Assembly: GCA_945897885.1 (NCBI GenBank) | Contig: CAMDGU010000004.1 | Span: 1 to 64,000, forward strand | DNA length: 64,000 nt | From: Chitinophaga pinensis | GTDB taxonomy: Bacteria > Bacteroidota > Bacteroidia > NS11-12g > UBA9320 | Direction: 5' to 3' | Part shown: piece by piece, positions 31,277 to 41,056 of the stretch | Numbering within the stretch: position 1 is the stretch's first letter | Layout: each line of letters begins with the position of its first letter | Translations under genes and position numbers: made by a program | Notes under the pieces: generated by a model | Seen by the model: only the letters and a program-made list of their open reading frames with translations | Database searches by the model: none | What the model was told of the DNA's origin: nothing

Positions 31277-34096
31277 TCAGACAGTTATTTTATCCTTCAA
31301 ATATTTCCCCGTATAACTCTCCCCACATTTTACCAATCCTTCTGGAGTTCCTTCATATAATAGGTTTCCTCCATTTTGTCCGCCATCAGGGCCTATGTCA
31401 ATAACCCAATCGGCACATTTTATAACTTCCACATTGTGCTCAATAATAAGAATGGTATGCCCTTGAGCTATTAGCGCATTAAAGGAGGCTAATAGTTTTT
31501 TAATATCATTAAAATGCAGTCCGGTGGTAGGTTCATCAAAAATGAACAGAACGGGCTCGGGATTTTTACCCATGGAAAGGAAGGATGCCAATTTAACCCT
31601 TTGGGCTTCGCCGCCGCTTAATGTGGCACTGCTTTGGCCAAGGGTTACATAGCCCAAACCTACATCAAATAATGGTTTTAGTTTATTTATAATATTTGGT
31701 TTGCCATCAAAAAATGAAATGGCTTCTTCCACGGTCATGCACAATATATCGTATATGGATTTTGATTTATAGGTTACCTCCAACACTTCGTCTTTAAAAC
31801 GATGGCCTTTGCACGATTCGCAAGTAAGGTGTAAATCAGCCATAAACTGCATTTCTACCAGTTCTTCTCCTTCGCCTTTGCATTGCTCGCATCGGCCACC
31901 TTCCACGTTAAAGGAATAATGTTGTGGCTTAAATCCTTTTTGCTTGCTGTGCGGTTGGTCTGCAAATAAATCACGAATATGGTCCCAAGCTTTTACATAG
32001 GTAACCGGGTTGCTTCGGGTGGATTTTCCAATAGGATTTTGGTCTATCAGTTCCACCAGCTTTATTTGTTTAATATCGCCTGAAATACCATCAATATCGC
32101 CAGTTCTCAAGGCTGTAAAATTTCCAATAGCTTTTTGCAAAGCGGGGTAGAGGATACCTTTAACCAAGGACGTTTTGCCGCTGCCACTTACTCCGGTAAC
32201 ACACGTAATTATGTTAAGCGGAAACTTAACATCAATATTTTTAAGGTTATTTAATCGGGCCCCTTTTATTTCAATAAAATTGCTCCATTGTCTGCGTTGT
32301 GTCGGTACTTCTATTTTAACTTTACCGGTTAGGTATTGCCCTGTAAGGCTTTCACTTGTATAAATGTCTTTAAAATCGCCCTGAAAAACAACGTGCCCTC
32401 CGTGAGTTCCGGCCAAAGGACCAATATCAATTAGCTGGTCGCTTGCAGCCATCATTTCTTCATCGTGTTCTACTACAACTACCGAATTGCCCATGTTTCT
32501 TAAATTTTGAAGTACACCAATTAATCGTTCGGTATCGCGGGGATGCAAGCCAATACTAGGTTCATCTAAAATATAAGTGCTACCAACCAAACTGCTTCCA
32601 AGCGAAGTAGCCAGATTTATACGTTGCGATTCGCCACCACTTAAGGAATTGCTCAATCGGTTAAGCGATAAATAGCCAAGGCCAACATCTTTGAGGTAAA
32701 GGAGTCGGTTTTTAATTTCTGTTAAAAGACGAACCGATATTTTTTCGTCGTTGTCTTCTAATTTTAAAGTATCAAAATAATTAAAAGCATTTTCAACCGG
32801 TAGTAATAAAATATCACTGATGGAGGCAAATTTATCCCTAAACTTAAATTCAGCACTTAATTTGTTGGTATGTAAAAGTTTGATGTATTCAGCATCTTTT
32901 CGCAATCTAACCCCACGGCATTCGGGGCATAGCGTTTTCCCACGATACTTGCTAAGCATCACTCTGTACTGAATTTTATAGGATTGTTCTTCAATAAATT
33001 TAAAGAATTGGTTGATACCTAAAATATGGTTTTTGCCTTGCCACAATAAGTCTTTTTCTTCATCGGATAATAAATAATAGGAGCGGTGAATTGGGAAATC
33101 AAGTTTGGCGGTGGTTGCAATAAAGGTTGCTTTCCATTCACTCATACCTTCGCTTCGCCACGGAGCTACAGCTCCTTCAAACACCGACATATTTTTATCA
33201 GGAATAACCAAATCCTCGTCCACACCTATCACCGTTCCAAAACCTTCGCAGCGTTTGCAAGCTCCGTAAGGATTATTAAAACTCAAAAGATTTACGGAAG
33301 GTTTTTCAAATTTTATTCCGTCTTGTTCAAATTTGTTAGAGAAATTGTGCCAGGTATCTTTACCTTCTTTCCTCACCAAAATACTTATTTCGCCCATGCC
33401 TTCATAAAAAGCAGTTTGCACAGAATCAGCCATGCGGCTATCCTGACAAGTATCTGTATTGTCTTTTACAAGACGGTCAATGATTAAATACGAATTTTTT
33501 AAGGTTATTTTATTTTCTTGTAAAATGTCTTCAATTTTTACTAAGCCGCCGTTTTGCCAAAGCCGTGTAAAGCCATTCAGCATCAAAACCTTTATTTTTT
33601 CTTCGGCTTTTTTATCGTCTTGCAGTTTTACACAGATATAAAGTTGGATGCCTTCGGGTTGTTCAATCAAAAAATTAACCACATCTTTTACTTCAAAACA
33701 TTTTACCTCCTTGCCACTCACCGGGCTAATGGTGTGGCCTGCCCGAGCAAATAAAAGCTTTAAATATTCATAAATTTCGGTACTGGTGGCTACGGTGCTT
33801 CGCGGATTTCGGGTATTTACTTTTTGCTCAATAGCAATAGATGGCGACAACCCTTTGATATAATCCACTTCGGGTTTTTCCAATTTACCCAAAAACTGCC
33901 GGGCATAAGAAGAAAGACTTTCCACATAACGGCGTTGGCCTTCGGCAAAAAGTGTATCAAAAACCAGTGATGATTTGCCTGAACCTGAAACCCCGGTAAC
34001 TACTACCAGTTTGTTTCGCGGAATATTAATATCAATATTTTTAAGATTATGAAGCCGGGCTCCTTTTATTTCTATAAATTTTTCTTTTGGGGTCAC
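31277..34096 (-). CDS. uvrA: excinuclease ABC subunit A
   Basis: [35 protein letters not shown], Zn-fingers [10 protein letters not shown] / [21 protein letters not shown]. Confidence 0.98.
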   Translation of the reverse strand: MTPKEKFIEIKGARLHNLKNIDINIPRNKLVVVTGVSGSGKSSLVFDTLFAEGQRRYVESLSSYARQFLGKLEKPEVDYIKGLSPSIAIEQKVNTRNPRSTVATSTEIYEYLKLLFARAGHTISPVSGKEVKCFEVKDVVNFLIEQPEGIQLYICVKLQDDKKAEEKIKVLMLNGFTRLWQNGGLVKIEDILQENKITLKNSYLIIDRLVKDNTDTCQDSRMADSVQTAFYEGMGEISILVRKEGKDTWHNFSNKFEQDGIKFEKPSVNLLSFNNPYGACKRCEGFGTVIGVDEDLVIPDKNMSVFEGAVAPWRSEGMSEWKATFIATTAKLDFPIHRSYYLLSDEEKDLLWQGKNHILGINQFFKFIEEQSYKIQYRVMLSKYRGKTLCPECRGVRLRKDAEYIKLLHTNKLSAEFKFRDKFASISDILLLPVENAFNYFDTLKLEDNDEKISVRLLTEIKNRLLYLKDVGLGYLSLNRLSNSLSGGESQRINLATSLGSSLVGSTYILDEPSIGLHPRDTERLIGVLQNLRNMGNSVVVVEHDEEMMAASDQLIDIGPLAGTHGGHVVFQGDFKDIYTSESLTGQYLTGKVKIEVPTQRRQWSNFIEIKGARLNNLKNIDVKFPLNIITCVTGVSGSGKTSLVKGILYPALQKAIGNFTALRTGDIDGISGDIKQIKLVELIDQNPIGKSTRSNPVTYVKAWDHIRDLFADQPHSKQKGFKPQHYSFNVEGGRCEQCKGEGEELVEMQFMADLHLTCESCKGHRFKDEVLEVTYKSKSIYDILCMTVEEAISFFDGKPNIINKLKPLFDVGLGYVTLGQSSATLSGGEAQRVKLASFLSMGKNPEPVLFIFDEPTTGLHFNDIKKLLASFNALIAQGHTILIIEHNVEVIKCADWVIDIGPDGGQNGGNLLYEGTPEGLVKCGESYTGKYLKDKITV

Positions 34097-34179
34097 TAGG
34101 ATGCAAAGGTAATATATGGTTAATGGTTAATTGTTACTTATTAATCATTAATTCTTAATAAAGGAGTTTGGATTTATTA

Positions 34180-34290
34180 AGATGCTAAAGCCTATTGCCT
34201 TTTCTTTTAAGGGAACTGCAATGGATGGTTTGCAGTTGTATCCATTTCAGAGGCGCTTTAGCCAACGGAATTTTGATATGAGGGAACTTT
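34180..34290. repeat. intergenic palindrome-rich segment
   Basis: GCTAAAGC...GCTTTAGC arms enclose AACTGCAATGGATGG...ATCCAT; no ORF. Confidence 0.5.
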
Positions 34291-34348
34291 TTGACTGTTA
34301 AATATGCCTCGTTCCTCGGCATGAAAAAGGAAATCTGCAACAAACTGT

Positions 34349-34411
34349 CATCCCGACGTTAGGAGGGATCTCATTTAAACAATTAGAGATGCCTCGTACC
34401 TCGGCATGACA
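34349..34411. repeat. REP-like imperfect palindrome
   Basis: GTCATCCCGACGTTAGGAGGGATCTC ... GAGATGCCTCGTACCTCGGCATGAC; related copy at 42855-42921. Confidence 0.75.
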
Positions 34412-34421
34412 ACTATTATAT

Positions 34422-34457
34422 AAAAAAAGCCCCCGAAAATACTTCCGGAGGCTTTGT
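34422..34457 (-). terminator. terminator downstream of 34546..35292
   Basis: AAAGCCcCCGaaaatacttCCGGaGGCTTT. Confidence 0.75.
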
Positions 34458-34545
34458 ATTATTTTTTAAATCTTTTTGCTAAGGCGATATTATTCAATAC
34501 CTCTTCTCAGTATAACGGTTGCTTTTTATAATAGTATTTGTTTAT

Positions 34546-35292
34546 TTAAAATCTGAAACCTACGCCAATACTAATATTGATTGCCCTAAATTTTTGTTGT
34601 TGATCAAATTCATTTATTTCAATTGTATCACTAATATGGCCTATCCTAATGCTTTGCACATTTTTCCAATAAGCTTTAGCTGCATTAAAATCAATATTTG
34701 ACAATAAACATATTTTATCTGATAGATCGAATTTTGCCCCAGCGCCTAACATATATGAAATGTTAAGAGCAGAAGCTTGTTCATCAATGAATGTTGTAAG
34801 CTTTGTACCTCCATCATATGTTTCAATAGTGATTTTTGGCCTTGTTGCCGTTGAAAAACCAATAAGAAAACGAGGTTCAAAATTTAGTTTCTTTACAATA
34901 TTAAATGACCCGAATAGTCCTGCCATCATTCCGCTCAGAGAATAGACGGAAGATTCCACGGCAACAGATGTATTTCCCGAGGGATTGCTTGCACCATAAT
35001 AATTGGCCAAATCTTGTGCAAAATCTCCAACATTTACTGCATTTGCCTGTCCCTGCGATATTCCTAAAATTCCAATATTAGGATGAAACTTGTAACCGAA
35101 TGTGATTTGAGAAACAAGCCCTGTAGTTGCATAGCCAGCATTGTTATCAGTAAAATCTTTACTGCCAAAGCTTCCGGTAGGAATGCTAAAGCCTAAGTTA
35201 ATAGATGCAAAACCTTTTCGGCCATTATTCTGTGAAAAGCAGTTTGTTAGTGCTACTAAATAAACTATTAATAATAAACCTATTTTTTTCAT
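34546..35292 (-). CDS. outer-membrane beta-barrel protein
   Basis: Signal peptide, beta-rich, C-terminal ISIGVGFRF. Confidence 0.75.
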   Translation of the reverse strand: MKKIGLLLIVYLVALTNCFSQNNGRKGFASINLGFSIPTGSFGSKDFTDNNAGYATTGLVSQITFGYKFHPNIGILGISQGQANAVNVGDFAQDLANYYGASNPSGNTSVAVESSVYSLSGMMAGLFGSFNIVKKLNFEPRFLIGFSTATRPKITIETYDGGTKLTTFIDEQASALNISYMLGAGAKFDLSDKICLLSNIDFNAAKAYWKNVQSIRIGHISDTIEINEFDQQQKFRAINISIGVGFRF

Positions 35293-35413
35293 AATGTATA
35301 TTTTTTATTTGGTAATCATTTTATTAGTCAATTTTATTTATTAAGAGATTTTTCGGCACAATGCACAAAAGTGAGAAAATTTTTTGTAATTTAATACTCG
35401 GAGGTTTCGGCAC

Positions 35414-35449
35414 AAAAAAAGCCCCCGAAAATACTTTCGGAGGCTTTGT
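35414..35449 (-). terminator. terminator downstream of the Deg-type protease
   Basis: 36 nt identical but for one base to 34422-34457. Confidence 0.75.
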
Positions 35450-35466
35450 CATGTTTTTGCTTTATT

Positions 35467-35537
35467 GCCACCAAGGCACAAAAACACAAAGGCTCACAAA
35501 AACTTAGTGAAATTTAGTGCCTTTGTGTTTTAGTGGC
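35467..35537. repeat. imperfect inverted repeat GCCACCAAGGCACAAAAACACAAAGGC...GCCTTTGTGTTTTAGTGGC
   Basis: Read directly from sequence. Confidence 0.7.
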
Positions 35538-35543
35538 TAGTTT

Positions 35544-36968
35544 TTAATAAAAATAAAACTGGGTCACCGTCTTTTCACCGCCGGGCGAAACGGTTTCGAT
35601 AATAACCCGGCCTTTGGAGTTTTCTAAAATGCTTATAATTTCCTCAGCAGTTTTATCTTTCTTTTGGTTTACTGAAACAATAATATACCCTTCGCTCAGT
35701 CCCATTTGGGCTATTCGTCCCGCTTTTACGGCCACTACTTTTATACCTGTGGTAATTTTATATAAGTCTTTTTCAACTTTGGTTATAGGTTCAAAATCGG
35801 CTCCTAAATCTTCTGACTTTAATAATTGACGTTTATAAACGGATGTTCCGCCATCTTCATTCACCAGTTCAATGGTACGTTCCAGTTGTTTTCCATCACG
35901 CAATAGAGTAAAGGTGATTTTATCACCCGGGCGGTAGTAAGCCATTTGTTCATCAAACACCGATTTATTTTCAATTTCATGGCCTTCAATTTTTAAAACA
36001 ATATCACTAGCTTCAATAAACTTTTGCGCATCAGGACAGCTTTCTGATACAGAATTTACATACACACCGGTTTCCTGATCTTTGTACTTATCAGCGAGTT
36101 TTCCTTCAATATCTTCTACTGTAAGTCCGCAAAAAGCACGCTGCACAGTTCCATATTCTTTTAGGTCTTTGATAATTTTAGCTACAATTTTTGAAGGAAT
36201 GGCAAACCCATAGCCAATGTAGGAACCTGTTTTGGAAGCAATGGCCGTATTTATTCCTACCAAATTTCCATCCAAATCCACCAAGGCTCCACCACTGTTT
36301 CCGGGGTTAATGGCGGCATCGGTTTGTATAAATGATTCAATAGGAAACTGGTCGCTAACAATGCTAATGTTTCTCCCTTTGGCACTGACAATACCAGCAG
36401 TTACGGTTGAAGTAAGGTTGAACGGGTTTCCAACAGCTACCACCCATTCTCCTATTTTCAGTTGGTCGGAATTGGCAAACTGAATAAAAGGCAAATTTTC
36501 AGCATCAATTTTTAGCAAAGCCAAATCAGAAGAGGCGTGTGAGCCAATCAATGTTGCTTTGAAACTGCGTTTATTTTTATTTAAAACCACTTCAATGGTT
36601 TTGGCACCTTTGATCACGTGATTATTGGTAACAATATACCCATCCTTGGAAATGATAACGCCACTGCCGGTGCTGGCTACTTCACCTATACTGCCAAATG
36701 GATCAAAATCAAAAAACCAGCCCCAGCCACTTTGGCGCTGCACTTCGGAGGTCGTTTTAATAAATACCACACAAGGGGTGACTGTTTCACTGGCTTTCAC
36801 AAAATCCAGACTTGCACCATTGGCCGCCATATAGTTGGCACTTCGGGCTACATTTTGAAATGAATTACTTTCAATAACGCCGTTGTTGGTATTAAATTTT
36901 TGAAAAACCCAGGCTCCGCCAATTCCGCTAAAACCTGCCACAAGTGTTACTAAAAACCATTTTTTCAT
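35544..36968 (-). CDS. S1C (DegP/DegQ/HtrA-type) serine protease with PDZ domains
   Basis: GSGVIISKDGYIVTNNHVIKGA, SDLALLKID, TDAAINPGNSGGALVDLDGNLVGIN. Confidence 0.95.
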   Translation of the reverse strand: MKKWFLVTLVAGFSGIGGAWVFQKFNTNNGVIESNSFQNVARSANYMAANGASLDFVKASETVTPCVVFIKTTSEVQRQSGWGWFFDFDPFGSIGEVASTGSGVIISKDGYIVTNNHVIKGAKTIEVVLNKNKRSFKATLIGSHASSDLALLKIDAENLPFIQFANSDQLKIGEWVVAVGNPFNLTSTVTAGIVSAKGRNISIVSDQFPIESFIQTDAAINPGNSGGALVDLDGNLVGINTAIASKTGSYIGYGFAIPSKIVAKIIKDLKEYGTVQRAFCGLTVEDIEGKLADKYKDQETGVYVNSVSESCPDAQKFIEASDIVLKIEGHEIENKSVFDEQMAYYRPGDKITFTLLRDGKQLERTIELVNEDGGTSVYKRQLLKSEDLGADFEPITKVEKDLYKITTGIKVVAVKAGRIAQMGLSEGYIIVSVNQKKDKTAEEIISILENSKGRVIIETVSPGGEKTVTQFYFY

Positions 36969-37083
36969 TCGTCGTATTTTTTATAAATTTTACTTTGCAA
37001 AGTTAATGCCAATGTGATTTTAAAGGAATTAATTCCGATAAGAAATATTAATATATTGGTCAAAAAATATACCTTCGTTTGAT

Positions 37084-37452
37084 ATGAATTACACGATGAA
37101 CAAAATAATGATTGTTGTATCTTTCTGCCTGTTTTTACTGGTATCATGCGGTGGAAAGACAGAAACAAGTCTTAAAAAAGTTTCGCCAAACGGCAAAGTA
37201 AATATAACTATCGAAGCCAAAAGGTCTTCAGCCATTGAGTCGTGGAAAGTAGATTTGAAAGTAAAAGCGTATAGTTTTAAAGAAGGAAAATTGTCATTTG
37301 AAATTTATGCCAAAGACCTAACCGATGAGAATGTATCGTTTGACTGGAATGATGATACCCATTGCACCATTATTTTTAAACAACAAGATAATACCGAACG
37401 CAAATTTGAACTGATAGCATCCTCTGAACAATTGCAGTTGGCAGAAATGTAA
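37084..37452 (+). CDS. small hypothetical lipoprotein
   Basis: Lipobox LVSCGG. Confidence 0.65.
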   Translation: MNYTMNKIMIVVSFCLFLLVSCGGKTETSLKKVSPNGKVNITIEAKRSSAIESWKVDLKVKAYSFKEGKLSFEIYAKDLTDENVSFDWNDDTHCTIIFKQQDNTERKFELIASSEQLQLAEM

Positions 37453-37454
37453 CA

Positions 37455-38186
37455 ATGGCCTCCATCTCCATTACCACCACCCAAAACGTCACCATCGATC
37501 ATACTTTGGCTAATTTTAAGCGAAGAATGGCTGCCTATTTTATTGATGCGCTAATAATAGCTGCCTGGATTATTATTCATTCGGTTATTAATACCGCTAT
37601 TTTTAAAGGCACATCTATGAGTACGATTTATTTTTATGTGATGGTTATTCCTTTTTTTTCGTTTTACACCTTATTAATGGAATATTTTATGAACGGTCAA
37701 ACTCCGGGCAAACGGAGCATGAATATTCGTGTGGTGATGCTTAATGGAAAAGAACCTGCGTTTATTGACTACTTTATCAGGTGGAGTTTAAGGTTTGTTG
37801 AAATTTACCTTTCGAGTGGTGTATTAGCTGCCATTATGATTAATACTACAAATCTTAAGCAACGCATTGCCGATATTATAGCAGGCACTGTGGTGGTTAA
37901 AATTAATGAACAATACGCCGTAACCACGGATGATTTACTTAAAATAAGTTCTCAAAATAATTATGAACCCACTTATCCGGAGGTTGTAATGTTTAAGGAA
38001 TCGGATATGCTAAATATTAAAAAACTGGTAGACCGTTATTCTACTTTTAATAACGAAGCACACAGGCATTTGGTAATTGATGCATGTAATAAATTGTCGT
38101 CAAAAATGGGAGTAACAGTAAAGGAAAAGAAACCTGAATTATTTTTAAAAACCCTAATTAAAGATTATGTAGTGCTTACTCGGTAG
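37455..38186 (+). CDS. RDD family membrane protein
   Basis: FKRRMAAYFIDALIIAAW, GQTPGKRSMNIRVV, RWSLRFVEIY. Confidence 0.88.
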   Translation: MASISITTTQNVTIDHTLANFKRRMAAYFIDALIIAAWIIIHSVINTAIFKGTSMSTIYFYVMVIPFFSFYTLLMEYFMNGQTPGKRSMNIRVVMLNGKEPAFIDYFIRWSLRFVEIYLSSGVLAAIMINTTNLKQRIADIIAGTVVVKINEQYAVTTDDLLKISSQNNYEPTYPEVVMFKESDMLNIKKLVDRYSTFNNEAHRHLVIDACNKLSSKMGVTVKEKKPELFLKTLIKDYVVLTR

Positions 38187-38193
38187 GGTTTTA

Positions 38194-38394
38194 CTATAAC
38201 ACTTTTCGTGCAAAATAAATTCCAAAAAGAAGACCTAGATGAGAAAGTAATAATAGTACAACGGTATTGGTAGGAGAGGATAATTTCAAAAAAAATAAAT
38301 ACCCTATTGCCGTAAATACTAAAAACACCAAAAAGAAAACACCAATTACAGCCAATAAATTCTTCACGCTGTTTTTATTATAATTATTGTGCAA
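38194..38394 (-). CDS. hypothetical two-TM protein
   Basis: Two hydrophobic helices. Confidence 0.5.
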   Translation of the reverse strand: MHNNYNKNSVKNLLAVIGVFFLVFLVFTAIGYLFFLKLSSPTNTVVLLLLSHLGLLFGIYFARKVL

Positions 38395-39199
38395 TCACTG
38401 TGCGTTTTGCAAAATGAATTCCGGCTTCATCAAATCTCTTTTTAATTGAATAATTTAGGTCACAATGCATTTCGTAAGCTTTATCGGGGTCCTCCGAACC
38501 AACCATAGCGCGTAATGTTATTGCTCCGTTATCAATTTTTATAACTCTAATTATTAATTCATCAGATTCTGAATTTTCGCGTTTTAATTCAAGATAATCG
38601 CGATGGTTAATAATTTCTTCCTTCATAATTTTACACGCTTTATCCAAATCACTGTCAATGTCAACAACAAACTCAATTTTCTCTTTTTTTCGCTCGTCGT
38701 TCAAGTGGTAATTAACAATAGTTTCAGAGTTTATTTTTGAGTTTGGTACAATAATGCGATTGTTTTGAATATCTCTAATAACGGTATGTCTGAGTGTTAT
38801 ATCTTCCACGGTTCCTCTGTGCAATACACTTAATTCAATATAATCTCCCACGCGAAAAGGTTTGGAAATAACTATAAAAATTCCGCTAATGATATTAGAA
38901 AATGCCTGTTGCGAAGCCAAAGCTATAATAGCCGCAAAAATACCTGCACCAGCAAATAAAGTAGCTCCCAAGGCCTTTAAACTAGGGATAGAGTAAAAAA
39001 CCAAAGCAAATGCAACACTATAAATAACAAAGGAAATGGTGTTTTTTAAAAAAGTATAATTTGTAGGGTCAACTTTTATTTTTGAACTATTAACCTTTGC
39101 TGCCCTTTTGATAATCCAACGTAAAACTTCGGAAGTAACAAAAGCACCAATTAGAATAATAATGATGGAAATAACCAATTCAATATTTTTATTTCCCAT
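38384..39199 (-). CDS. MscS-family mechanosensitive channel
   Basis: AIIALASQQAFSNIISGIFIVISKPFRVGDYIEL...GTVEDITLRHTVIRD. Confidence 0.92.
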   Translation of the reverse strand: MGNKNIELVISIIIILIGAFVTSEVLRWIIKRAAKVNSSKIKVDPTNYTFLKNTISFVIYSVAFALVFYSIPSLKALGATLFAGAGIFAAIIALASQQAFSNIISGIFIVISKPFRVGDYIELSVLHRGTVEDITLRHTVIRDIQNNRIIVPNSKINSETIVNYHLNDERKKEKIEFVVDIDSDLDKACKIMKEEIINHRDYLELKRENSESDELIIRVIKIDNGAITLRAMVGSEDPDKAYEMHCDLNYSIKKRFDEAGIHFAKRTVIAQ

Positions 39200-39204
39200 G
39201 GTAT

Positions 39205-39750
39205 TTAATTAAAAGGTGAGTTAAAATCTTTAAATTTTGGCAACAACAAATCTTTTTCAGAAACTATAGGATTACTTACCTGCCAATTTAACCCAAGTAG
39301 AGGGTCGTTGTAAAGTAAGCCTCCTTCAGAAGATTTATTGTAATAATTGGTACATTTATATTGAAAAATTGTATTGTTTTCCAATACAGAAAAACCATGA
39401 GCAAACCCAGGTGGAACCCACAATTGTTTGAAATTTGAATCTGATAATTCAACCGTGATATTTTGTCCATAAGTAGTGGAGGATTTTCTAATATCAATGA
39501 TAATATCAATTACTTTTCCTCTTGTAACTCTCACTAATTTTCCCTGATCGAATGGTGGAGCCTGAAAATGTAAACCTCTTAAAGTTCGCATTTGTGAAAG
39601 GCTTTGATTATCCTGAACAAATTCAAAATCTATACCATGTTGCTTGAAAAGTTCTTTTGAAAAGCTTTCAAAAAAATGGCCTCGATCATCAATAAATACT
39701 CTAGGGGTAATTAATAATGGGCCTTGTATATTGAATGTTTCTACCTGCAT
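39205..39750 (-). CDS. rfbC: dTDP-4-dehydrorhamnose 3,5-epimerase
   Basis: LLITPRVFIDDRGHFFESF, LRGLHFQ, FAHGFSVLE. Confidence 0.93.
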   Translation of the reverse strand: MQVETFNIQGPLLITPRVFIDDRGHFFESFSKELFKQHGIDFEFVQDNQSLSQMRTLRGLHFQAPPFDQGKLVRVTRGKVIDIIIDIRKSSTTYGQNITVELSDSNFKQLWVPPGFAHGFSVLENNTIFQYKCTNYYNKSSEGGLLYNDPLLGLNWQVSNPIVSEKDLLLPKFKDFNSPFN

Positions 39751-40051
39751 TATTTTAATGTTGCAAATTTAATAGATGCAATCTAGACTATATAAATAAG
39801 ATTGTGTGATTTTTATGCTATATAAAACTGATGTGATAACTCCAAACCACATAAAAAGTTGCAGTTGATTTTTTCTTGAAGGAATTCAATTCCTTCTGAT
39901 AAAGAAAATATACTTTAGTATATGTTTTCTTAGTTATTTTATATTTAAAATAATTATGTTGCATGAACTGCAAAATTTTAAAACTATTTTTATCGTTTAC
40001 GAGCAATTTTAAATAAAATTTTGAAGTTGGTTTTGTTGGTGCCCTTTTTTG

Positions 40052-40079
40052 CTCCTTTTTTGGGCATGCAAAAAAGGAG
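40052..40079. repeat. 11-bp inverted repeat CTCCTTTTTTG-GGCATG-CAAAAAAGGAG
   Basis: Read directly; no ORF. Confidence 0.65.
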
Positions 40080-40337
40080 AGAAAAAAATAAGGAATACAT
40101 TATCAGTTGAGTAAGTTCTATCTATAATTAATTTAACGTTCTTTTTATTCACGTTTTTATTTTCAATCATAGGCGTTCATGAATCTTCGATTTCCTTAGA
40201 TGAAAAAGAACCAAAAAATCAAGGCAAAACGATGCTTCCAAGCTTAATCCATCGCACCCCCGCCGTTTTGCCAAGCCCACCGCACCTTAAACCGAAACAT
40301 GTTTAGCAATACATAGACTTTTTAATATTGTTAAACC

Positions 40338-40811
40338 TTAATACCCTTTCTCCATATCATACCTATCAAGCCCCGGGGCATAAGCATCCTTTAAAATTTT
40401 GGTAACCTTAAAGCCCAATTTTTCAAAAAAGCGATAGGAATGTTGGGTAGTATCTAAGGCTATTCCAATTTCAGGGTTTATCAATCGTATTTGATTAATT
40501 CTAAATTCTAAAAATTGGCGGCCAATTCCTTTTTTATGTAAACTGTTTTCAACCATTCCCCATGCCATTCGGGCTTCACCACAATTTTGCGGAATATAAA
40601 AGCCTCCGCAAGCTACCACCAAATTGTCTTGTTCCACCACATAATAATATTCTGATTCGTTGCTTTTATAAGCAATTTCTACATGGTCTTTGGCTGTTAA
40701 CCAATTCTCAAAATCACCCAATTCATGAGGCGCAAAAAAAACAGGCATATTGCTTTTAAAAATTTCAATGCAAGCCTGTCGGTCGGCGGGAGTGTAAGGT
40801 CTGATGAGCAT
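40338..40811 (-). CDS. GNAT N-acetyltransferase
   Basis: MLIRPYTPADRQACIEIF, HKKGIGRQFLEFRINQI, RFFEKLGFKV. Confidence 0.88.
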   Translation of the reverse strand: MLIRPYTPADRQACIEIFKSNMPVFFAPHELGDFENWLTAKDHVEIAYKSNESEYYYVVEQDNLVVACGGFYIPQNCGEARMAWGMVENSLHKKGIGRQFLEFRINQIRLINPEIGIALDTTQHSYRFFEKLGFKVTKILKDAYAPGLDRYDMEKGY

Positions 40812-40961
40812 AATAACAATTGCCAAAATTACAAATTTAAAAACATCCCCCAACCCCCTTCGCTACTTCACCTGCCGCCGCACAGGGGGGAATGTGGCTT
40901 TGACAAAATTTTATCTTAAGTTAAAAGTATTCTGCACCATTTGGTTTATTTGTTAACTCAT

Positions 40962-41033
40962 CTTCAAATCTCCAAATTTCCAAATCAACAAATCTCCAAA
41001 TCTTCAAATTTCCCCATCTCCAAATTTCCAAAT
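40962..41033. repeat. 8-bp tandem repeat array (consensus YTYCAAAT), 9 units
   Basis: CTTCAAAT CTCCAAAT TTCCAAAT CAACAAAT CTCCAAAT CTTCAAAT TTCCCCAT CTCCAAAT TTCCAAAT. Confidence 0.9.
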
Positions 41034-41056
41034 CAAAGTACTATTTTCGCCCTGCC

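Noticed and set aside
37056-37077. Promoter TTG...TATACCTTCG upstream of 37084
   Set aside because: TTG to TA spacing is only 9 nt, far from the 19-20 nt seen elsewhere here.
40962-41033. CRISPR array
   Set aside because: 8-bp period with no spacers and no cas genes in the window.
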